From Acidobacteriota bacterium (GTDB taxonomy: Bacteria; Acidobacteriota; Thermoanaerobaculia; UBA5066): a stretch of DNA of 64,000 nucleotides. The stretch is taken from the NCBI GenBank assembly GCA_016716715.1, contig JADJVE010000010.1:85919-149918 (forward strand). Reading direction: 5' to 3'. Position 1 is the first letter of the stretch. The number at the start of each line of letters is the position of its first letter. Position numbers and translations under genes: made by a program. The notes under the pieces were generated by a model. It ran no database searches. It was not told where the DNA came from and saw nothing but the letters and a program-made list of their open reading frames with translations. This document shows positions 35,664 to 46,400 of the stretch, in pieces.

Positions 35664-36452
35664 ATGCCTTCCTCGACGGGCGGACCCGGCGGGTTTTTCC
35701 GCCGCATCGCCTACCGCGTGTACTTCGTTCTCGCCTGCGCGGTCGGCGGCATCTCGTTCATCCTGCTCGCGGCGGCCGCCCTCCTCCATTACGCGTTCTT
35801 CCGCGACGGCGAGAAGGCCGCGCTCGTGTGGATCCGGGGCTTCGGCTTCGTGATGACGCGCTTCCTCTTCTGGAAGGTGGCCGTCGAGAACTTCGACACG
35901 CTCCTCGCCACGCGGCCCGCGGTCGTCGTCGGGAACCACCAGTCCAATCTGGACATCGCGACGTGGTCGACGTTTTTCCCCGACAAGGCCGTCGCCGTCG
36001 GGAAGAAGGAGATCCTCAAGATTCCCGTCTTCGGGATGCTCTGGAAGGTCTCGAAGCACATTCTGATCGACCGGTCGAACGCCATTGCAGCGCGCGACTC
36101 GCTGAGGGCCGCGGCCGAGCGCGTCCGGACCGAGAGCCTCAGCGTCTGGGTGCTGCCCGAGGGCCACCGCAACACGAAGCCCGAGATGCTGCCCTTCAAG
36201 AAGGGCGCGTTCCACCTCGCGATCGCCGCGCAGGTGCCCGTGGTCCCGTTCGCGACGTCGCCGATGTGGACCGTCCTCGACGCGCACCGCTGGATGGTGC
36301 GCCCCGGGACCGTGCGCGTGCGCTTCCTGCCGCCGATCCCGACCGCCGGGATGACGGACGACGACGTCGAGCGCCTCAGCCTCGCCGCGCGCGCGGCGAT
36401 CGAGGGGGCGCGCCAGGACTTCCTGAAGACGGCGGGCCCGCGGATCGGCTAG
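35664..36452 (+). CDS. plsC: 1-acyl-sn-glycerol-3-phosphate acyltransferase (PlsC-like)
   Basis: 262 residues. An N-terminal membrane helix (VYFVLACAVGGISFILLAAA) is followed by the acyltransferase motif VVGNHQSNLDIATW (H-x4-D). WVLPEGHRNTKPEMLPFKKG is the substrate motif, in which the usual PEGTRS reads PEGHRN. VPVVPFATSP completes the fold. It adds the second acyl chain to make phosphatidic acid at the inner membrane. The stop overlaps the convergent gene by 4 nt. Confidence 0.9.
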   Translation: MPSSTGGPGGFFRRIAYRVYFVLACAVGGISFILLAAAALLHYAFFRDGEKAALVWIRGFGFVMTRFLFWKVAVENFDTLLATRPAVVVGNHQSNLDIATWSTFFPDKAVAVGKKEILKIPVFGMLWKVSKHILIDRSNAIAARDSLRAAAERVRTESLSVWVLPEGHRNTKPEMLPFKKGAFHLAIAAQVPVVPFATSPMWTVLDAHRWMVRPGTVRVRFLPPIPTAGMTDDDVERLSLAARAAIEGARQDFLKTAGPRIG

Positions 36453-36886
36453 ACCCGGAACGTATCCGGCCGCCAGCTCTGGATCCGCTTCTTGATCGCC
36501 TCGCCCGTGAGGTTCTCGTCGAGCGCGACCTCAACGAGGCCCGCGAGCTCGGTGTCGGGCGCGAAGCGCAGGCCGATGAGCTGGTCCTCCGTGAGCGAGA
36601 GGCTCCGGGCCCGCAGCGGATCCTCGAGGACCGCCGCGAGGCGCTGGCGCTCCTCGAGCCGGATGACGCGGTCCTGGGCCCTGAGCGCGAACGACCGCGC
36701 CTTCCACGCGACGACGATGAGAGCCGCCGAGACGAAGATCCCCCAGATCGTCCACGCGGACGGCGCCTTGATCGCGAGCCAGAGGTGGACGAAGAAGGCG
36801 ATCACGAGAACCGGGGCCGCGAAGAAGTGGTACCAGGGGTCCCAACGGCGGTGGGTCTTGTAGTCCTGCGTGGGCGTTTCGGCCAT
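36449..36886 (-). CDS. DUF6526-like small membrane protein
   Basis: 145 residues. It starts TPQDYKTHRRWDPWYHF-like (TQDYKTHRRWDPWYHFFAAP), followed by two membrane helices and a cytoplasmic helical domain (LRAQDRVIRLEERQRLAAVL to LTGEAIKKRIQSWRPDTFRV). This organisation resembles the DUF6526 family, whose function is unknown. GAGAGG precedes the start. The name is from memory of the family pattern. Confidence 0.65.
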   Translation of the reverse strand: MAETPTQDYKTHRRWDPWYHFFAAPVLVIAFFVHLWLAIKAPSAWTIWGIFVSAALIVVAWKARSFALRAQDRVIRLEERQRLAAVLEDPLRARSLSLTEDQLIGLRFAPDTELAGLVEVALDENLTGEAIKKRIQSWRPDTFRV

Positions 36887-36993
36887 TTTGTTCCTCTCCG
36901 TGAAATCCGTCCCCGCTCTGGATACGGACTCTCGATAGACTCAAGGGCCCCCCGGGGCTCCGCCCCACTCTATCCAAAAGGAGACTCCCCCGC

Positions 36994-37686
36994 ATGTTCC
37001 GACCCCGCGCCCTCGCGCCGCTGGCGCTCGCCCTCGTCTTCGCGGCCTCGTCTGCCCGCGCCGACAAGGAGACGTTCCTCCTCGACAAGAACCACACCCA
37101 GATCGGATTCAAGGTCCGCCACTTCGTCACGAAAGTCCCCGGCAAGTTCGCGAAGTTCGAGGGGACCCTCGTCCTGGATCGCGCGAAGCCCGAGGAGAGC
37201 TCCGTCGACCTCAAGATCGACGCGACGAGCATCGACACGGGCGTCCCGAACCGCGACAAGCACCTCAACTCGGCGGATTTCTTCGACACCGCGAAGTTCC
37301 CCGAGATCACGTTCAAGTCCACGAAGATCGCCGCGAAGGGCAAGGACGCGTACGAGGTCACGGGCGACCTCACGATGCGCGGCGTGACGAAGCCCGTCAC
37401 GCTGGCCGTGACCGCGAACGGCTTCGCGAACGACGGCCGCGGCGGCCAGAAGACCGGCTTCGACGTGACCGGCAAGCTCAACCGCAAGGATTTCGGCGTG
37501 AGCTGGAACGCGACCGTCGACCAGACCACGATGCTCTCGGACGACGTGGACCTCGAGATCACCGTCGAGGCGAACAAGCCCGCCCCGAAGCCAGCGACCC
37601 CGCCCCGGCCGCCCCGGCCACGAAGTGACCCATTCCCCGCTTTGTGCGGGGGCTGCAAGAGCTTAGGATTCAGTCGCCCGGCTTGA
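36994..37686 (+). CDS. YceI-family periplasmic protein, with a probable frame break near its end
   Basis: As assembled, the frame gives 230 residues. A signal peptide (ALALVFAASSARA) and the YceI lipocalin-like domain are clear (LLDKNHTQIGFKVRHFVTKV, DKHLNSADFFDTAKFPEITF, GDLTMRGVTKPVTL). The family binds isoprenoid lipids. The domain ends at DVDLEITVEANKPAP. Then the frame runs into RPPRPRSDPFPALCG and across two hairpins. One base shifted, the same DNA reads APAAPATK and a TGA at 37626-37628, the expected ending. A one-base indel in the CCCCGCCCCGGCCGCCCC run near 37600 is likely. Confidence 0.85.
   Translation: MFRPRALAPLALALVFAASSARADKETFLLDKNHTQIGFKVRHFVTKVPGKFAKFEGTLVLDRAKPEESSVDLKIDATSIDTGVPNRDKHLNSADFFDTAKFPEITFKSTKIAAKGKDAYEVTGDLTMRGVTKPVTLAVTANGFANDGRGGQKTGFDVTGKLNRKDFGVSWNATVDQTTMLSDDVDLEITVEANKPAPKPATPPRPPRPRSDPFPALCGGCKSLGFSRPA
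37635..37651 (+). terminator. Hairpin after the inferred true stop of the YceI gene
   Basis: A perfect 6-bp stem CCCCGC-TTTGT-GCGGGG lies 7 nt after the TGA at 37626. No T run follows, so it may be an RNA end-structure. Confidence 0.45.
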
Positions 37687-37696
37687 CGCCGGGCGA
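37674..37696 (+). terminator. Strong hairpin between the YceI and desaturase genes
   Basis: A 9-bp perfect stem TCGCCCGGC-TTGAC-GCCGGGCGA is followed by TTCTCCTT. It fits a terminator for the upstream gene and argues that coding has ended before it. Confidence 0.6.
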
Positions 37697-37719
37697 TTCT
37701 CCTTCGAAGGAATCCTCCG

Positions 37720-38895
37720 ATGTCCGAAACGACCACTTCCGCCCTTTTGCCCGCGCGGAGCCACCGCGTCCGCCCCGTCGCGGTCTTCGGCTTCGCCCTC
37801 GTCCACGTCGCCGCGGTCGCCGGCGTCGTGGCCCTCGGCTTCTCGTGGAAGGGCGTCGCCCTCGCGGTCGCCTCGTACTACCTGCGCATGTTCGCGATCA
37901 CGGCGGGCTTCCACCGCTACTTCTCCCACAAGGCCTTCAAGCTCTCGCGCGTTCCGCAGTTCCTCCTCGCGCTGCTCGGCCAGACGTCCGCGCAGAAGGG
38001 CGTCCTGTGGTGGGCGTCCAACCACCGGCACCACCACAAGTACTCGGACACGCCCGAGGACATCCACAGCCCGAAGCAGGACGGCTTCTGGTGGAGCCAC
38101 ATCGGCTGGATCCTCTCGGGCAGGTACGACGAGACGGATTTCTCCCGAATTCCCGACCTCGCGAAGTTCCCCGAGCTCGTCTGGCTGGACCGCAACCAGT
38201 ACGCCGCGACGATGCTCTACGGGATCCTCACGTTCGTCTGCTTCGGCTGGACCGGCCTCGTGTGGGCCTACTTCGTGTCGACCGTGTTCCTCTGGCACGG
38301 CACGTTCACGATCAACTCCCTCATGCACGTGATCGGGCGCCGCGTGTTCCCGACGACGGACACGAGCCGCAACAGCATGTTCTTCGCCCTCGTGACGATG
38401 GGCGAGGGCTGGCACAACAACCACCACTTCTACCCGAGCTCGGCCGCGCAGGGCTTCCGCTGGTGGCAGCTGGACGCGAGCTTCTATCTCCTCTGGCTGG
38501 GCGAAAAGCTCGGCGTCGTGAAGAACCTGCGCCGCGCGCCGACGGCCGCCGTCATCGCGCGCCTGACGTCCGGCGCGGGCGCCGTCGCCTCGCCGGCGCA
38601 CCTCGCGTCCGACGCCGCGGACGCCCTTGCCGCGCGGTGGGAGGAGATCCGCTCGGCGGCCAGCGTCGCGGCCCACGCGGCGCTCGTCGAGCTCGAGGCC
38701 GCGCGCCTCAGGGCCTCGGCCCGCCTCGAGACGCTCCAGGAGGACTACGCCGCCGCCCGCGCCCGCGCCGGCGTGGCCGCGGAGTCGAAGCTCGAGGAGC
38801 TCCGCACCGAGATCGAACGCACGCGGCGCGAGCTGCACGAAACGCTCCAGCGGCTCGTCGAGCAGGCGGAAGGGCTGGGCCTCGCGCCCGCCTGA
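37720..38895 (+). CDS. Acyl-CoA/fatty-acid desaturase (OLE1-type) with a coiled-coil C-terminal extension
   Basis: 391 residues. The di-iron site is complete: GFHRYFSHKAFK (HX4H), NHRHHHKYSDTPED (HxxHH) and GEGWHNNHHFYPSS (HxxHH), with membrane helices between. It inserts a double bond in acyl chains at the inner membrane. Residues about 290-391 (AHLASDAADALAARWEEIRS to LRTEIERTRRELHETLQRLV) form a long coiled coil not usual for the family. It has a weak AAGGAA before ATG and is followed by pepQ after 8 nt. Confidence 0.9.
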   Translation: MSETTTSALLPARSHRVRPVAVFGFALVHVAAVAGVVALGFSWKGVALAVASYYLRMFAITAGFHRYFSHKAFKLSRVPQFLLALLGQTSAQKGVLWWASNHRHHHKYSDTPEDIHSPKQDGFWWSHIGWILSGRYDETDFSRIPDLAKFPELVWLDRNQYAATMLYGILTFVCFGWTGLVWAYFVSTVFLWHGTFTINSLMHVIGRRVFPTTDTSRNSMFFALVTMGEGWHNNHHFYPSSAAQGFRWWQLDASFYLLWLGEKLGVVKNLRRAPTAAVIARLTSGAGAVASPAHLASDAADALAARWEEIRSAASVAAHAALVELEAARLRASARLETLQEDYAAARARAGVAAESKLEELRTEIERTRRELHETLQRLVEQAEGLGLAPA

Positions 38896-38903
38896 GGAGA
38901 CCC

Positions 38904-40223
38904 ATGGCAGACCTCTACGCCCAGCACCTCGCCCGCCTCGCCGCCTCCACCTCGCGGGCCCTCGAGGAGACGGGCTTCGACCGGATGGTCGTCCACTCGG
39001 GCGTGCCGTTCACGTACTTCGCCGACGACAACGACGCGCCCTTCCACCCGACGCCCACGTTCGCGCACTGGGCGCCCGTCGAGGGCCCGTACCATCTCCT
39101 CGACGTCGTGCCCGGGAAGAAGCCGCGCCTCGTGCGCGTGCAGCCGCGCGACTACTGGTACGCGCCACCCGCGCCCGCGCCCGCCTTCGTGGCTCGGGAG
39201 TTCGACGTCGTCGACGTCGCGACTTCCGAGGCCGGGTGGAAGGCCGTCGGAAACGGCTTCGCGCGAACGGCCTTCGTCGGCGGCGCCGTGGACGAGGCGG
39301 CCGCGCACGGCTTCCGACCCCAGAACGTGAACCCGAAGGGGCTCGTCGCGCGGCTGGACTGGGAGCGCTCGTACAAGTCCGACTGGGAGGCCGAGCAGGT
39401 CGCCGTCGCGAACGCGAAGGCGGCGCACGGCTACCGCGCCATCGAGAAGGCGTTCCGCGCGGGCGCCTCCGAGATGGAGCTGCACCACGCGTACCTCACG
39501 GCGATCGGCGACGTGGAGGAGGCCCTCCCGTACACGTCGATCGTCGCGCTCGACGACCGCTCCGCGACGCTCCACTACCACGGCAAGCGCGGAAAGCTGC
39601 CCTCTCCGTCGAAGGTGCTCCTCGTGGACGCGGGCGCCACCGTGAACGGTTATGCGTCCGACATCACGCGCACGTTCGTCCGGGAGGGCGTCGAGCCCGT
39701 CTTCGCGCGCCTCCTCGACGGCATGAAGGCGCTGCAGGCGAAGCTCTGCCTCGAGGGGCGGCCGGGCCTCCACTACCGCGACTTCCACCTCCGGGCGCAG
39801 AAGTACGTCGCGGACCTCCTTCGAGAGGTCGGGGTCCTGAACGTCTCGTCCGACGAGGCCGTCACGACGCGCCTGACGTTCCCGTTCTTCCCGCACGGTC
39901 TCGGCCATTTCCTCGGCCTGCAGGTCCACGACGTCGCCGGGCGCCAGGCCGACCGCACGGGCACGCCCGCGCCGCCGCCGGCCGACCACCCGGCGCTCCG
40001 CACCGTCCGGCCGATCGAAGAACGCATGCTCTTCACGGTCGAGCCCGGGCTCTACTTCATCCCGATGCTCCTCGGTCCCCTACGCGAGGGCCCGCACCGT
40101 GCCGCGATCGACTGGGCGCTCGTGGATCGCCTGATCCCCATGGGCGGCATCCGCGTCGAGGACAACATCTTCGTCGGGAAGGACGCGAACCGGAACCTCA
40201 CGCGCGAGTCGCTCCCCGAGTAA
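38904..40223 (+). CDS. pepQ: Xaa-Pro dipeptidase
   Basis: 439 residues, close to E. coli PepQ (443). It cleaves X-Pro dipeptides in the cytoplasm with a di-metal site. The ligands are visible: LLVDAGATVNGYASDITRTF (two Asp), FPHGLGHFLGLQVHDVAG (His), LFTVEPGLYFIPML (Glu) and MGGIRVEDNIF (Glu). ATG 38904 follows GAGGAGACCC. It is in a run of same-strand genes with the desaturase and the MFS transporter. Confidence 0.94.
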   Translation: MADLYAQHLARLAASTSRALEETGFDRMVVHSGVPFTYFADDNDAPFHPTPTFAHWAPVEGPYHLLDVVPGKKPRLVRVQPRDYWYAPPAPAPAFVAREFDVVDVATSEAGWKAVGNGFARTAFVGGAVDEAAAHGFRPQNVNPKGLVARLDWERSYKSDWEAEQVAVANAKAAHGYRAIEKAFRAGASEMELHHAYLTAIGDVEEALPYTSIVALDDRSATLHYHGKRGKLPSPSKVLLVDAGATVNGYASDITRTFVREGVEPVFARLLDGMKALQAKLCLEGRPGLHYRDFHLRAQKYVADLLREVGVLNVSSDEAVTTRLTFPFFPHGLGHFLGLQVHDVAGRQADRTGTPAPPPADHPALRTVRPIEERMLFTVEPGLYFIPMLLGPLREGPHRAAIDWALVDRLIPMGGIRVEDNIFVGKDANRNLTRESLPE

Positions 40224-40231
40224 GGGGCCGC

Positions 40232-41458
40232 GTGCGGACGGGCAAGGCCGCTCTCGGTTTCATCTTCGTCACGATCCTGCTCGACATGCTCGCGCTCGGC
40301 GTGATCGTGCCGGTCCTCCCCACCCTCGTGACGGCGTTCCAGCACGGCGACACCGCGAAGGCGGCCGAGACGATCGGCCTCTATGCGACGGTCTGGGCGC
40401 TCATGCAGTTCGTCTTCTCGCCGATCCTCGGCCTGCTCTCGGACCGCTTCGGCCGCCGCCCCGTGATCCTCCTCTCGAACGCGGGGCTCGCCCTCGACTA
40501 CGCCGTGATGGCGCTCGCGCCGACGCTCGGCTGGCTCTTCCTCGGGCGCGTCTTCTCCGGGATCACGTCGGCCAGCGTCCCGACGGCGATCGCGTACATG
40601 ACCGACGTGACGCCACCCGAGGACCGGGCGCGCTCGTTCGGATTCGTCGGCGCCGCGTTCGGGCTCGGGTTCGTCGTCGGACCGGCCGTGGGCGGCTGGC
40701 TCGGGACGCAGAACCCGCGTCTCCCGTTCTGGGTCGCGGGCGGGATGAGCCTCCTGAACGCGCTCTGGGGGCTCTTCGTCCTGCCCGAGTCGCTCCCCAA
40801 GGAGAAGCGCCGGACGCGCCTCGACCTTTCCACCGCGAACCCGCTCGGCACGCTCGCGCTCCTCAGGCGCCACCGCGAGCTCTTCGGCCTCGCCTCGGTG
40901 AACTTCATCGGCTGGGTCGCCCACGAGGTCTACCCGGTCATCTTCGTCCTCTACGCGACCTACCGGTACGGCTGGAACGAGCGCACGGTCGGGACGGTCC
41001 TCGCGGGCGTCGGCGCGATCGGGATCGTCGTCTCGGCCGGCCTCGTCGGGCCCGTCGTCAAGGCGATCGGCGAGCGGCGGACGCTCCTCCTCGGGACGCT
41101 CCTGGGCGCGGCGGGCTTCGCGCTCTACGGCTGGGCGCCGGCGGCGGGCTTCTTCCTGGCCGCGCTTCCGGTGAGCGGTCTCTGGGGCCTCGCGGGACCG
41201 GCCTCGCAGGCGCTCATGTCCAAGCGCGTCTCGGCGTCGGAGCAGGGCGAGCTGCAGGGCGCGCTGGGGTCGGTGCGGAGCCTCGCGATGCTCGTCGCCC
41301 CGTCCATCTTCTCGCTGACGTTCGCGTTCGCGATCGCGCCGGAGCGCTCCGTGAAGCACCCTGGCGCGCCGTGGTTCGTTGCGGCGGGGCTGCTCGTCCT
41401 CGCCGCAGCCCTCGCAGCAGCCGTCACGCGACCGGCGCACGCGCCGCGTCCTTTATAG
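40232..41458 (+). CDS. MFS transporter, TetA/TCR-type
   Basis: 408 residues and about 12 membrane helices. Motif A of the drug/proton antiporters is GLLSDRFGRRPVILLSNAGL after helix 2, and the TetA-like signature FSGITSASVPTAIAYMTDVT then GFVVGPAVGGWLG is strong. TetA relatives export tetracyclines, but many members handle other compounds, so resistance should not be assumed. GTG 40232 has AAGGGG 4 nt upstream and lies 8 nt after pepQ. Confidence 0.88.
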   Translation: MRTGKAALGFIFVTILLDMLALGVIVPVLPTLVTAFQHGDTAKAAETIGLYATVWALMQFVFSPILGLLSDRFGRRPVILLSNAGLALDYAVMALAPTLGWLFLGRVFSGITSASVPTAIAYMTDVTPPEDRARSFGFVGAAFGLGFVVGPAVGGWLGTQNPRLPFWVAGGMSLLNALWGLFVLPESLPKEKRRTRLDLSTANPLGTLALLRRHRELFGLASVNFIGWVAHEVYPVIFVLYATYRYGWNERTVGTVLAGVGAIGIVVSAGLVGPVVKAIGERRTLLLGTLLGAAGFALYGWAPAAGFFLAALPVSGLWGLAGPASQALMSKRVSASEQGELQGALGSVRSLAMLVAPSIFSLTFAFAIAPERSVKHPGAPWFVAAGLLVLAAALAAAVTRPAHAPRPL

Positions 41459-41459
41459 T
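41454..41459 (+). promoter_or_regulatory. Candidate -10 hexamer (TATAGT) before aguA
   Basis: TATAGT ends 8 nt before ATG 41468, no Shine-Dalgarno. It overlaps the stop codon of the upstream gene and would give aguA-aguB its own leaderless transcript. Confidence 0.45.
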
Positions 41460-41467
41460 CCGGCGCG

Positions 41468-42528
41468 ATGTCCGCGACGCTCCACCGATCCGGCGAGACT
41501 CCCCGCGCCGCCCGATTCCGCCAGCCCGCCGAATGGGACCGTCACGAAGCCGTGTGGCTCGCGTGGCCGAGTCACGAGGACCTCTGGGAAGACGCGCTCC
41601 CCGGCGTCCGGGCCGCCTTCACCGGGTTCGCCGCCGCGATCGCGGATCGCGACGTGGCCGGAAATCCCCGGGGTGAGCAACTGAACGTCCTCGTGCCCGA
41701 CGACGAAAACGGCCGCCTCGCGGCGACGGCGCTCGCGGGCCTCGGCGCGCGTTACTTCGTGATCCCGTTCGGCGACATCTGGCTGCGCGACACGGCGCCG
41801 GTTTTCCTCGTCGGACCCGGTCACCGGCGCGCGGCGGCCTCGTTCCGATTCAACGGCTGGGGCGGCAAGTACGTCCTCCCGGACGACGACGCGGTATCGG
41901 AACGGGTCGCGATGGCTTCCGGCCTCCCGGCGTACCGCTTCCCGTGGATCCTCGAGGGCGGGTCCGTGGACGTGGACGGCGAAGGCACGTGCCTGACGAC
42001 CCGCCAGTGCCTCCTGAACCGCAACCGCAACTCCGGGATGTCCCCGAAAGCGATCGAGGACGGCCTGAAGGACGCGCTCGGCGTCTCGACGATCCTGTGG
42101 CTCGGCGACGGCCTCCTGAACGACCACACGGACGGGCACATCGACACGATCGCGCGCTTTGTCGCTCCCGGCGAGGTCGTGTGCATGTCGCCCTCGGGCG
42201 GCGACGACCCGAACCACCGCGTCCTGCTCCAGATCGCGCGCGACCTCGTGCACATGCGCGACGCGGAAGGCCGGCCGCTGAACGTGACGACGGTCCCCTC
42301 GCCCGGCCTCGTGACGGGCCCGGATGGGGAGGTCATGCCCGCGAGCTACGTGAACTTCTACATCGCGAACACGACCGTCGTCGTGCCCGCGTACGGCGTC
42401 CCGAACGACGAACCCGCGCGCGCGGCGATCGGGCGGCTCTTCCCGGGGCGACGCGCCGTGTCCATCCCCGCCCGCCAGCTCCTCGAGGGTGGCGGCGCCT
42501 TCCACTGCATCAGCCAGCAGGTGCCCGA

Positions 42529-42532
<4 letters not shown>
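41468..42532 (+). CDS. aguA: Agmatine deiminase
   Basis: 354 residues. It converts agmatine to N-carbamoylputrescine and ammonia. Guanidine-binding and catalytic blocks are visible: FGDIWLRDTAPVFLV (Asp), WLGDGLLNDHTDGHIDTIAR (His and Asp) and the nucleophile Cys near the end in GGGAFHCISQQVPE. Its stop overlaps the aguB start by ATGA, so both steps to putrescine are coupled. The size is normal for the family. Confidence 0.93.
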
Positions 42533-43380
<848 letters not shown>

Positions 43381-43416
43381 ATAGGCCGATTCGTTTACGC
43401 GGCGTGAGATCGCGTA

Positions 43417-43459
43417 TTGACACACGCCCCCTTCCGGGGATCTGCTAGCGAAACAGCAG
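43417..43459 (+). promoter_or_regulatory. Candidate promoter region of the fdn operon
   Basis: TTGACA at 43417-43422 is a consensus -35, but no good -10 is found 16-18 nt on. An inverted repeat CTGCT-N8-AGCAG (43442-43459) lies between it and the GGAGGAGGG that precedes ATG 43482. Weak support. Confidence 0.25.
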
Positions 43460-43481
43460 AAACTTTCGGAGGAGGGACCCC

Positions 43482-46400
43482 ATGGGCCTGACTCGACGAA
43501 CCTTCCTGAAGGCGGGCACGGCCGGCGGCGCCGTCGCCCTCGGCTTCGACCTCAACGAAGCCCGCGCCGAGATGCGCGAGTTCAAGATCTCGCGCACCAC
43601 GGAGACGCGCTCGACGTGCCCGTACTGCTCGGTCTCGTGCGGCGTCATCATCCACACGCTCGGCGACCGCGCGAAGAACGCGGCGGCCTCGGTCGTCCAC
43701 GTCGAGGGCGACCCGGACCACCCGATCAACCGCGGCACGCTCTGCCCCAAGGGCATCACCCTCAAGGAGGACATCCAGCACGCCCACCGGCTCACGAAGC
43801 CGATGGTGCGGCGGGCTGGCTCCGATAAGTGGGAGGACGTCTCCTGGGACGACGCGATCGCCGGCATCGCGAAGCAGATCAAGACGACGCGCGACAAGTG
43901 CTTCGTCGCGAAGAACGCGAAGGACCAGGTCGTGAACCGCAATCCGGGCATCGGCCTCATCGGCGGCTGCACGGACACGAACGAGTTCAACTTCCTGATG
44001 TGGAAGACGGGCGCCGCGCTCGGCGTCGTCTACAGGGACTCCCAGGCACGGGTATGACACGGACCCACGGTGGCCAGTCTGGCCGCCACGTTCGGGCGCG
44101 GGGCGATGACCAACGGATGGGTCGACATCAAGAACGCCGACGTCGTCTTCGTCATGGGCGGCAACCCCGCCGAGAACCATCCCTGCGGCTTCAAGTGGGC
44201 GATCGAAGCCCGCAAACTCCGTAACGCGAAGATCGTCACGGTCGATCCGCGCTACACGCGGACGGCCGCCGTCGCGGATCTCTACTCCCCCATCCGCGCC
44301 GGCACGGACATCGCGTACCTCAACGGCATCATCCGGTACGCGATCGAAAAGGACCGCTTCCACGCCGACTACGTGAAGGCCCACACGAACGCGGGCTACG
44401 TCATCGGCGAGAAATACGGCTTCACCGAGGGCCTCTTCACGGGCTGGGACACGGAAAAGGGCTCGTACGACAAGGCGGCCTGGGCCTACGAGGCCGACGC
44501 GAAGTCGAAGGGCTACGTCGTCGACGAGACGCTCCAGAATCCGCGCTGCGTCTTCCAGCTCCTGAAGGCGCACGTAGACCGCTACACGCCCGAGATGGTC
44601 TCGAGAATCTGCGGCGTGCCGGCCGAGACGTTCGTCAAGGTGGCCGAGATGGTCACGTCGACGGGGACGGCCGCGAAGGTCGGGACGATCCTCTACGCCC
44701 TCGGCTGGACACAGCACTCGACAGGCGTCCAGATCATCCGCACCGCCGCGATGCTCCAGCTCCTCCTCGGCAACGTCGGGCGGCCCGGCGGCGGCGTGAA
44801 CGCGCTGCGCGGCCACTCGAACATCCAGGGCGCGACCGACATGGGCGGCAACACGGAGATCCTGCCCGGCTATCTCCGGGTCCCGGTGCCGGCCCAGACG
44901 AACCTCAAGGAGTACCTCGAGGCCGTCACCCCGACGACGCTCAACAAGGTCGCGTGGGCGTCCATGAACTACTGGCAGAACTACCCGAAGTTCATGACGT
45001 CGCTCCTGAAGGCGATCTGGGGCGCGAAGGCGACGAAGGAGAACGACTTCGGCTACGCGTGGCTCCCGAAGATCGACGGCCTCTACACCTGGACGCACAT
45101 GTTCGACGACATGTACCGCGGCACGTCCAAGCGCGTCGGCGGGACCGAGGCGGGGCCCGAGGGCCTCATCTCGTTCGGCATGAACCCGGTCGGGACCGGC
45201 CCGAACACCCCGAAGATGGTCGCGGCCCTCTCGAAGCTCAAGTGGCTCGTGATGGTCGAGAACGTCGAGACCGAGACGGCGCAGTTCTGGAAGGCTCCGA
45301 AGGAATACGGCGGCGCGGACGCGGCAAAGATCGCAACGGAAGTCTGGCTCCTCCCCGCGGCTCTCTTCGCGGAGAAGGACGGCACGTTCACGAACTCGGG
45401 CCGCTGGGCGCAGTGGAAATGGAAAGCGCTCGACCCGCCGGGAAAGGCGAAGCCGGACACGGAGATTCTCGCGCGCATCGTCCTCGCCCTGAAGGACCTC
45501 TACAAGAAGGAGGGCGGCGCGTTCCCGGAGCCGATCCTCAACCTGTCGTGGTCGTACACGAACCCCGTGAATCCCGACCAGTCCGAGGTCCTGAAAGAGA
45601 TCAGCGGCAAGGCGCTCGCCGACATCCCCGATCCGAAGGACAAGACGAAGGTCCTCAAGACCGCCGGGCAGCAGCTCGACGGCTTCGGCCAGCTGCAGGA
45701 CGACGGCTCGACTCTCTGCGGCAACTGGCTCTACGGCGGCTGCTTCACCGAGGCGGGCAACCTCACCCAGCGGCGCAACAACGCGGACCCGCTCGGCCTC
45801 GGGATGTTCCACCAGTGGGCGTTCTCGTGGCCCGCGAATCGCCGCGTCATGTACAACCGCGCGTCCGCCGACAAGGACGGCGTGCCGTGGGACGCGACGC
45901 GCGCCGGCATCAGGTGGAACGGCGAGAAGTGGGTCGGCGACGTGCCGGACATCAAGCCCGACAGCAAACCGGGCGAGTTCGGCGCCTTCATCATGAACGC
46001 CGAGGGCGTCGGCCGGCTCTTCGCGCCGGGGCTCAACGACGGCCCCTTCCCCGAGCACTACGAGGCGATCGAGGCGCCGGTCGCGAACGTGCTGCACCCG
46101 AAGGTGAGCTCGAACCCCGCCTCGAAGAAGTTCTCCTCGGACAAGGACCCGTACGCGACGGCCGACAAGTTCCCGGTCGTCTGCACGACGTACCGGCTCA
46201 CCGAACACTTCCACTACTGGACCCAGCACAACCCGAAGCTGAACATGATCCAGCCCGACTTCTTCTTCGAGATTCCCGAGGAGTTCGCGAAGGAGCTTGG
46301 CGTCGCGAACAAGGGGAAGATCACCGTTTCCAACCCTCGCGGCTCCATCACGGCGATGGCGATGGTCACGAAACGCCTCAAGCCGATGAAGGTCGACGGC

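Noticed and set aside
40232..41458. Tetracycline resistance gene
   Set aside because: The TetA-like motifs show only the MFS subfamily. There is no TetR next to it and no resistance context.
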